A stretch of 64,000 nucleotides of DNA from Corbicula japonica (Eukaryota; Mollusca; Bivalvia; Venerida; Cyrenidae): assembly GCA_038501625.1 (NCBI GenBank), contig JAZAYU010000034.1:5430467-5494466 (forward strand), given 5' to 3'. The notes below the pieces were generated by a model. The model was not told where the DNA came from. It did not search any database and saw nothing but the letters and a program-made list of their open reading frames with translations. Made by a program: the position numbers and the translations under genes. Every line of letters starts with the position of its first letter. Position 1 is the stretch's first letter. Of the stretch, positions 59,201 through 64,000 are shown one piece after another.

Positions 59201-59836
59201 TTTCATTGTTTATTTGCAACATTCTACCGCGGAAACTGAGAAAATTTCTGTCAAAGCATTCTACCGCGGAAACTGAGAAAATTTCTGTCAAAGCATCTTT
59301 TTGTGATGTGCATTTAAAAACCTTTATTTTAGTGAACCAAAAATTCCTATATACCAAGAAATCATTTCAGAAGTAAAATCTTATACATGGATGACAGTTT
59401 CACTAAAAACAGGAATCTTTATAAAGCCACTAAATGTCTGTTGTTAATTACCTCCTTTGCACGAGAGTTCTGTTTTAAGATTATACTGTACCTCATATGC
59501 ACTTGTGAGTTCTAGATCATGGAAAACCGGAAGGAAGGCGTGTGCAGCCACTGGAAACGTGATAAGGTTGCTGAAGGATATCAGCCAGTACATGGTACCA
59601 TTGTAGTACACTTCTGTTGGCACGCCGAGAACCAGGATCGCAGAGAGGAAGCTGGCCATCAGCGAGAGTGTAACCGGAAATAACGACATTTGGCGCCCTC
59701 CAAGCAGGAAGTTGGTGGTTGTTTGGTTCCTTTTGTCTTTTATTGCATAGAAGATGCCAATCGCTGCAGATATTACAAGCATCAGAACAAAAATTAAGTA
59801 GTCCAGCCAATGGAATGTGTGTGCCGGTAATGCCAT
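47158..59836 (-). CDS. SLC5A8: Sodium-coupled monocarboxylate transporter-like (SLC5A8/SLC5A12 type), complete, 14 exons
   Basis: Exons: 59836-59492, 59112-59047, 56671-56620, 56432-56365, 54896-54742, 54101-53961, 53235-53106, 52739-52651, 52191-52064, 51370-51213, 50425-50193, 49389-49292, 48763-48624, 47265-47158. All are GT-AG and phase-consistent; 1911 bases, 636 residues, close to human SLC5A8 (610). Diagnostic blocks: DYLIFVLMLVISAAIGIFYA (TM1), NFLLGGRQMS, LGVPTEVY, GGLKAVMWTDAFQ, NPLERHTFWTLVIGG, FARYHDNDP, STVSSGVNALAL and LSIFGMVGGPLLGLF. The family moves lactate, short-chain fatty acids and related acids with Na+ across the plasma membrane through a 13-helix LeuT-type fold. The start ATG sits in GCCATGG, an ideal context. 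The C-terminus ends DDAIS and lacks the PDZ-type TRL of human SMCT1. SMVT (SLC5A6) is the main alternative; substrate is not certain. Confidence 0.9.
48110..48590. repeat. Degenerate tandem repeat of about 30 bp in SLC5A intron 13
   Basis: Variants of AAGCATTATAAGCCAATTGC and TTTACACAAAGC recur about 15 times with considerable drift. Confidence 0.75.
48975..49165. repeat. 24-bp minisatellite in SLC5A intron 12
   Basis: About seven units of TGTCAAGGTCATGATAACGA type. On the plus strand they keep an open frame with an eight-residue repeat (GHDNEECQ), as 24 is a multiple of three. Four units contain TCAAGGTCA exactly. Confidence 0.88.
49600..50105. repeat. Dispersed repeat with diverged internal units
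   Basis: Contains GACCGCTTTGTCCATCGG, repeated GAAAGCTTAACG-type and CATTTGAxxxAGTTAAT-type phrases about every 130-150 bases. It occupies much of SLC5A intron 11. Confidence 0.6.
50193..50425 (-). CDS. SLC5A8: SLC5A exon 11: TM12 and glycosylated extracellular loop
   Basis: It encodes GAGIGVIASLIITSWVAVGS (TM12) and a Ser/Thr-rich loop with four N-glycosylation sequons (NIT, NST, NIT, NLS) before the last helix. SMCT1 also has a glycosylated loop here. The exon ends in phase 2. Confidence 0.88.
53829..53942. repeat. Hairpin MITE family B copy in SLC5A intron 6
   Basis: Both arms are present (GGAAACCAGTCTCAAATCTC facing GAGATTTGAGACTGGTTTCC) around a short centre; it ends about 20 bases from the exon 6 donor. 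Confidence 0.82.
54280..54450. repeat. Hairpin MITE family B copy, diverged
   Basis: ATATCATAAAACTAGAGACC to about CTTAAGATTTGAAACCGAG; the right arm is partly repeated. Confidence 0.6.
54475..54685. repeat. 33-bp minisatellite in SLC5A intron 5
   Basis: Six near-identical units of GTTACACTAAGCTAGATGCA plus GTATATTGTTACT; the third is two bases shorter. Confidence 0.93.
55345..55981. mobile_element. CpG-dense inverted-repeat element in SLC5A intron 4
   Basis: CCCCGGTCACAACCCTCCGT at the left end faces the complement of GGCGGGTTGTGACCGGAG at the right end. The 637-bp interior is strikingly rich in CGTGCG, CGTACG and GCACG words, unlike the AT-rich surroundings. TTAA lies just outside both ends (55340-55343, 55984-55987) but not at equal distances, so a piggyBac-type origin is only possible. 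Confidence 0.6.
56096..56208. repeat. Hairpin MITE family B copy in SLC5A intron 4
   Basis: GAAGGTCATAAAACTGAG to CTCAGTTTTATAACCTCG; the left arm lacks the inner block. Confidence 0.8.
59220..59293. repeat. Tandem duplication of 37 bp in SLC5A intron 1
   Basis: CATTCTACCGCGGAAACTGA and GAAAATTTCTGTCAAAG occur twice in a row without a change. Confidence 0.95.
59492..59836 (-). CDS. SLC5A8: SLC5A exon 1: start, TM1 and TM2
   Basis: 115 codons, ending in phase 0. It covers the short extracellular N-terminus, TM1, the NFLLGGRQMS loop characteristic of SLC5 and TM2 (SLMASFLSAILVLGVPTEVY), ending ELTSAYE just before YLEKRF, as in SMCT1. Confidence 0.9.
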
Positions 59837-60459
59837 GGCGAGTATGCTCTGTGCAGCTTAAAACACTCCAGATTTGTTAAGATTGCTACAATATTAACTT
59901 CCAAGTTCTTTCATGCACTGGTTTTTAATCTGCAGAAGCCATATTTGCCCTTGGTCTTCCTGTTTAGTTACATTGTTCTATTTGAAAATTGTGTCAAACA
60001 TGCGTTCAGTGGGTTGTGTATATTCATATATCTTTAAATAGGTTCACATTTTCTCAAAGCACTGTATCATTTAGTAACTTTGGAATTTCTATACTGAGCC
60101 AAACTCGTTCTCCCGATGTACAGTCTTACGTCCGAATTGCACAAATCCACATCAGCAGTTTTAATGTTTGCGTCTTTAACTATTTTTGTAATATTAAAAA
60201 TAGAAGGTGTGAAGACTCAATAATAACCTCCTAAATTTATCATAAACCAACTTCTAAAGTATGATCATTATCTTGCGCACCTATGTTGACCCAGAAGTGG
60301 TGATAACTATATAATAAATGAAACAAGGGTGTTACAAAACTAATCTTTAAAATGTTAACTTGAATAACAGTAAAGTGGACATTTATCTTGAATTTGTAGA
60401 AGTAAAACTACGATGCTATAAAGATCGGAAAGTATCAACAGCTTGCCACCAGTGCCCAA
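59837..60459. other. Upstream region of SLC5A
   Basis: No gene and no clear promoter motif. The 5' UTR and promoter of the SLC5A gene should lie here or further right. Confidence 0.4.
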
Positions 60460-60597
60460 GGTTATAAAACTGAGCATGGAAACCAGTCTCAAATCTCAAG
60501 CATCTGATTGGCTGAAATGGCGACTGGTCACAATTTCAGCCAATCAGATGCTTGAGATTTGAGACTGGTTTCCAATCTCAGCTTTATAACCTTCAGT
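60460..60597. repeat. Hairpin MITE family B, best-preserved copy
   Basis: About 65-bp arms pair almost perfectly: AAGGTTATAAAACTGAGCAT facing ATCTCAGCTTTATAACCTTC. It lies 0.6 kb upstream of the SLC5A start codon. Confidence 0.88.
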
Positions 60598-60787
60598 CCA
60601 GTTCATGGTGTTCCTTAAATGTTTAATATACGTAAGTGTTGATGACAACAAATTCAAAAACGGATTTGGAAGGTTTGTCATCACATATAGACGGCTACTA
60701 ATGTTTTTAGTTTTTAGGTCAGTAGGTCAAAGGTCAATGTCACAGTGACCCTCACCACAAAAACGTTGTCTGAACACTAACTAAACA

Positions 60788-61078
60788 TGATAATTCAGCA
60801 TACCGGTACAACTACTGAACAGCACAGCTTGATAATTCAACATACCAGTACGACTACTTAACAGCACAGCATGATAATTCAACAAACCAGCACAACTACT
60901 GAACAGCAGAGCATAATAATTCAACAAACCAGTACAACTTCTGAACAGCACAGCATGATAATTCAACATACCAGTACAACTACTGAACAGCAAAGCATAA
61001 TAATTCAACATACCAGTACAACTACTGAACAGCAAAGCATAATATTTCAACATACCAGTACAACTACTGAACAGGATG
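60788..61078. repeat. 42-bp minisatellite open in both directions
   Basis: Seven units of CATACCAGTACAACTACTGA and ACAGCAAAGCATAATAATTC type. The plus strand reads a 14-residue repeat (IIIQHTSTTTEQQS) and the minus strand another (MLNYYALLFSSCTG), both without stops through the array. No evidence that either is translated. Confidence 0.92.
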
Positions 61079-61485
61079 ACTTATTTAACTGAGCAGAATG
61101 ATAACCCAGCCTATCTAAAAATCAAAGGACTGGAGGTACTGATGGGTCGGCCATCAAAACACAATTGAAAAGCGATGGATCTTTGGCAAAGAGTTTGTGT
61201 TTGATTAAGTTGGACCAGAAACAAACTTTCGCCTCAAGGACGGGGACCAATTTACTTTATGACCTCTGAGACATAGATATTCGACCCCAAAACAATTAAG
61301 GTCCAATTAACAAGTCAAGGCAAATACTGTTATCAAGTTTGCAGACGCAGTGACATGGAGAGCAAACCTGGTGGAAGGACAATATGTCTAAAGATATAAT
61401 TAGAATATAATTGGACTTCTTGGACGATAATATGAAATAAGACAATGCCTCTCTCGGAACTGACCAATCGAAATTAAGTGAAGGA

Positions 61486-63295
61486 TATGGAAAGCCAGAG
61501 CTGTCTTATATTGTTGTTTTCGAATGTATTCAACCGCTTTGGTATTATATCAGTTCATTTCTATAATATATAAAACCAAAACATGCATTTATTGAACCAA
61601 TACTCATTATATTAATCCACGCGTAAAATATATTATACGGACTCGTCGATATATGAAACCAATATACCTTTATGTAGATTCAGTCTTGCTATGTTTGTAT
61701 TGGAAACTGTATTGAATGAAACCAGTATGTTCAAATATGAATTCACATTTTAATATATACAACCAACTGCCTTTGTATAGAACCAACTTGCGCATATATA
61801 AATATATTTTTGAATTGTATTTAACGAATGTGTTAATATTTAAAACCGAATTAGACATACATAAATCCAACTGTCCTTATGGGGAACGAGAGTAGCATTA
61901 TATTATATCATTTTCACGATATATGAAAGTAAACTGTTCATATACATGTATAAAACCGAATAAGAAATATATATGTTCGTTTTGTAATTGTATGAAATAA
62001 CGTTATGCTTATATTGTTCTGTTTTATCAGTGCATGGAACCAACCTTCCTTATATGTAAACAAAGATGCGATGTATCGGTTCATAGTGATATTGTGTTTA
62101 ACGACTTCATCTCTATATCACACCAAAGTAAACATTTGCGAATCGATCTGTTCTTGTGTGGAACTAGAGTAGCATTGTGTAATATCATTGTCACAATCTA
62201 TGATAGTTATAATGTATGGTATGAAAACAAACAATCAATGTATGAAATCAGGTGTCCTTAACTGAAACCGATTAAACAATATATAAGATGGCTTTTGGAA
62301 TATATGATACAACTTCATCACTATATTAAACCAAACTAGCTATGCTATTTAAAACATAACTTTCGATGTGTTCAAGCAACGTGTTTCACACTGCGCCATT
62401 GCCTTGTAACATGGACGTCAGCGAGGAGATGATTAAAATTTAATATAAGAACGTTTTCAGATAATATAATGTTAAATGAAATAAAAGCAATGCATTTCGG
62501 TTAAGTATAATGATAGCTGCTCTTATTGTATATCAAACCGAACATATATATTTCTTATTCGGTTTTATATATGAACAGTTTACTTTCATATATTGTCAAA
62601 ATGATATCATATAATGCTACACTCGTTACACACAAGGACAGATGGATACATATATGTCTACTTTGGTTTGATAAAAAGATGCAGTCATTAAATACAATGT
62701 CAATATGAACTGATATATTGCAACATTGGTTACACATTTGAATGGTTGGTTCAACGAATGATGAATCGAAATAATATAAGTATTACTCGATTTCATACAA
62801 GGACGAAGCGAATATATATATTTCTTATTCGGTTTTATATATGAACAGTTACTTTCATATATCGTGAAAATGATATAATATAATGATACTCTCATTCCAC
62901 ATAAGGACAGTTGGATTTATGTATGTCTAATTCGGTTTTAAATATTAATACATTCGTTAAATACAATTCAAAAATATATTTATATATGCGCAAGTTGGCA
63001 GTATACAAAGGCAGTTGGTTGTATATATTAAAATGTGAATTCATAGTTGAACATACTGGTTTCATTCAATACAGTTTCCAATACAAACAAAGCAAGACTG
63101 AATCTATATAAAGGTATATTGGTTTCATATATCGACGAGTCCGTATAATATATTGTACGTGTGAATTAATATAATGAGTTTTGGTTCAATGAAAACATGT
63201 TTTGGTTTTATATATTATAGAAATGAACTGATATAATACCAAAGCGGTTGAATAAATTCGAAAACAACAATATAAGACAGCCCTGGCTTTCCATA
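61486..63295. repeat. Palindrome of about 1.8 kb
   Basis: The left arm starts TATGGAAAGCCAGAGCTGTC and the right arm ends with its complement; pairing runs inward over roughly 700 bases per arm at high identity, around a spacer near 62281-62520. Each arm is itself a chain of short units with ATATAAAACCGAAT or GAAACCAATAT. The block CGAATAAGAAATATATATG occurs once at the left (about 61957) and twice inverted at the right (about 62545 and 62822). Confidence 0.88.
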
Positions 63296-63469
63296 GTCAA
63301 CAGTGAAACAAAGCTGGTCAAAGTCCTCAGACATCCTGTGAGCAGTTGCTTGCAAGCACAGTATCAATAGACAGCACCTAAAATTCTGAGTTGAGATACA
63401 GTGACACATATGACAGAACTAGATGGGTTTTCAGATGAACTCTTGTGTCGCCCTCTGGTACAATGTCGG

Positions 63470-63960
63470 AAATAATGCAAGTTCATAACTCAACCATATG
63501 TGACCTTGACCTTAAGAATTTGGCATCATCATGAATGTGTTGTCATAAGTAAAGTTATAGTCAACGTTGAGTTTTCATGTCAAAATCAAAGTACAAAAAG
63601 GGGCATAACTCCATCAAATGTGACCTTGACCTAAAGAATTTGGCATCATCATGAGCCTGTTGTCATAAGCAATATAATTTGACAGTTTCATGAAGAAATA
63701 TTAAGAAATGGCAAAGTTATAGCCAACGTTAAGTTTTCGTGACGGACGGACGCTCCCACAGATGGGCATTTGTTGGGTATTTCTTTTGTTTAAAACTACC
63801 CAACAAGCGAAAAACTACCCAATAACAGACTAACGGAATGAATGGAAAGTTCTCACAGACGGGCATTTGTTGGGTAACAAGTGCCATCGGTGGGCCCGGA
63901 TGGACCGAAGGACAAAGCTATCCCTATGAATCGCCATTTCTTCAAAAAGGGCGACACAAA
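63470..63960. repeat. Dispersed repeat at the right edge
   Basis: Two units with TGTGACCTTGACCT and AAGAATTTGGCATCATCATG, then GACGGACGGACGCTCCCAC and two phrases GGGCATTTGTTGGGTA. Related, inverted, to 49600-50105. Confidence 0.6.
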
Positions 63961-64000
63961 AAATAGCTAAGCTTGTCATTGTCTTTGAATATTCAAACTT

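Overview
The window is animal nuclear DNA, most likely from a bivalve mollusc and possibly a venerid clam. It is AT-rich, has split genes with GT-AG introns, and is filled with short palindromic and terminal-inverted-repeat elements of a kind common in clam genomes. The organism is inferred from repeat style and protein similarity; no search was run. All exon models were assembled by eye from reading frames, splice sites and phase continuity.

Three host genes are recognisable. (1) Positions 771-18319, minus strand: the first eight coding exons of a BRD7/BRD9-type bromodomain protein (SWI/SNF subunit); the rest lies beyond the left edge. Its introns hold two copies of one 1.9-2.0 kb inverted-repeat element, a 2.4 kb Mutator-like foldback element and many palindromic MITEs. 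(2) Positions 22985-31931, plus strand: a complete five-exon gene for a predicted 1200-residue protein with a mitochondrial-type leader, two tandem HAD phosphatase-like domains and a full-length choline dehydrogenase (GMC oxidoreductase). I do not know this architecture from any described enzyme, and it is the main discovery candidate. The second HAD domain and the dehydrogenase share one uninterrupted exon, so the fusion does not depend on joining exons. (3) Positions 47158-59836, minus strand: a complete 14-exon sodium-coupled monocarboxylate transporter-like gene (SLC5A8/SLC5A12 type), 636 residues.

Mobile elements: a full-length L1-type LINE (34059-41170) with intact ORF1 and ORF2, an 18-base A tail and an 11-bp target-site duplication, inserted into an older modular repeat; a decayed, 5'-truncated CR1/jockey-like LINE (about 20290-22230, minus strand) between genes 1 and 2; several small DNA transposon derivatives; and minisatellites at 44238-45095, 46205-46360, 48110-48590, 48975-49165, 54475-54685 and 60788-61078. 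The right end has a palindrome of about 1.8 kb (61486-63295) with arms of high identity.

Layout: genes 1 and 2 are head to head, 4.7 kb apart; genes 2 and 3 converge on a 15 kb repeat-rich region holding the L1; 59837-64000 upstream of gene 3 shows no gene. Nothing suggests the three genes work together. Choline dehydrogenase makes the precursor of glycine betaine, a major bivalve osmolyte, so the HAD fusion may bear on osmolyte or phosphometabolite chemistry, but that is inference.
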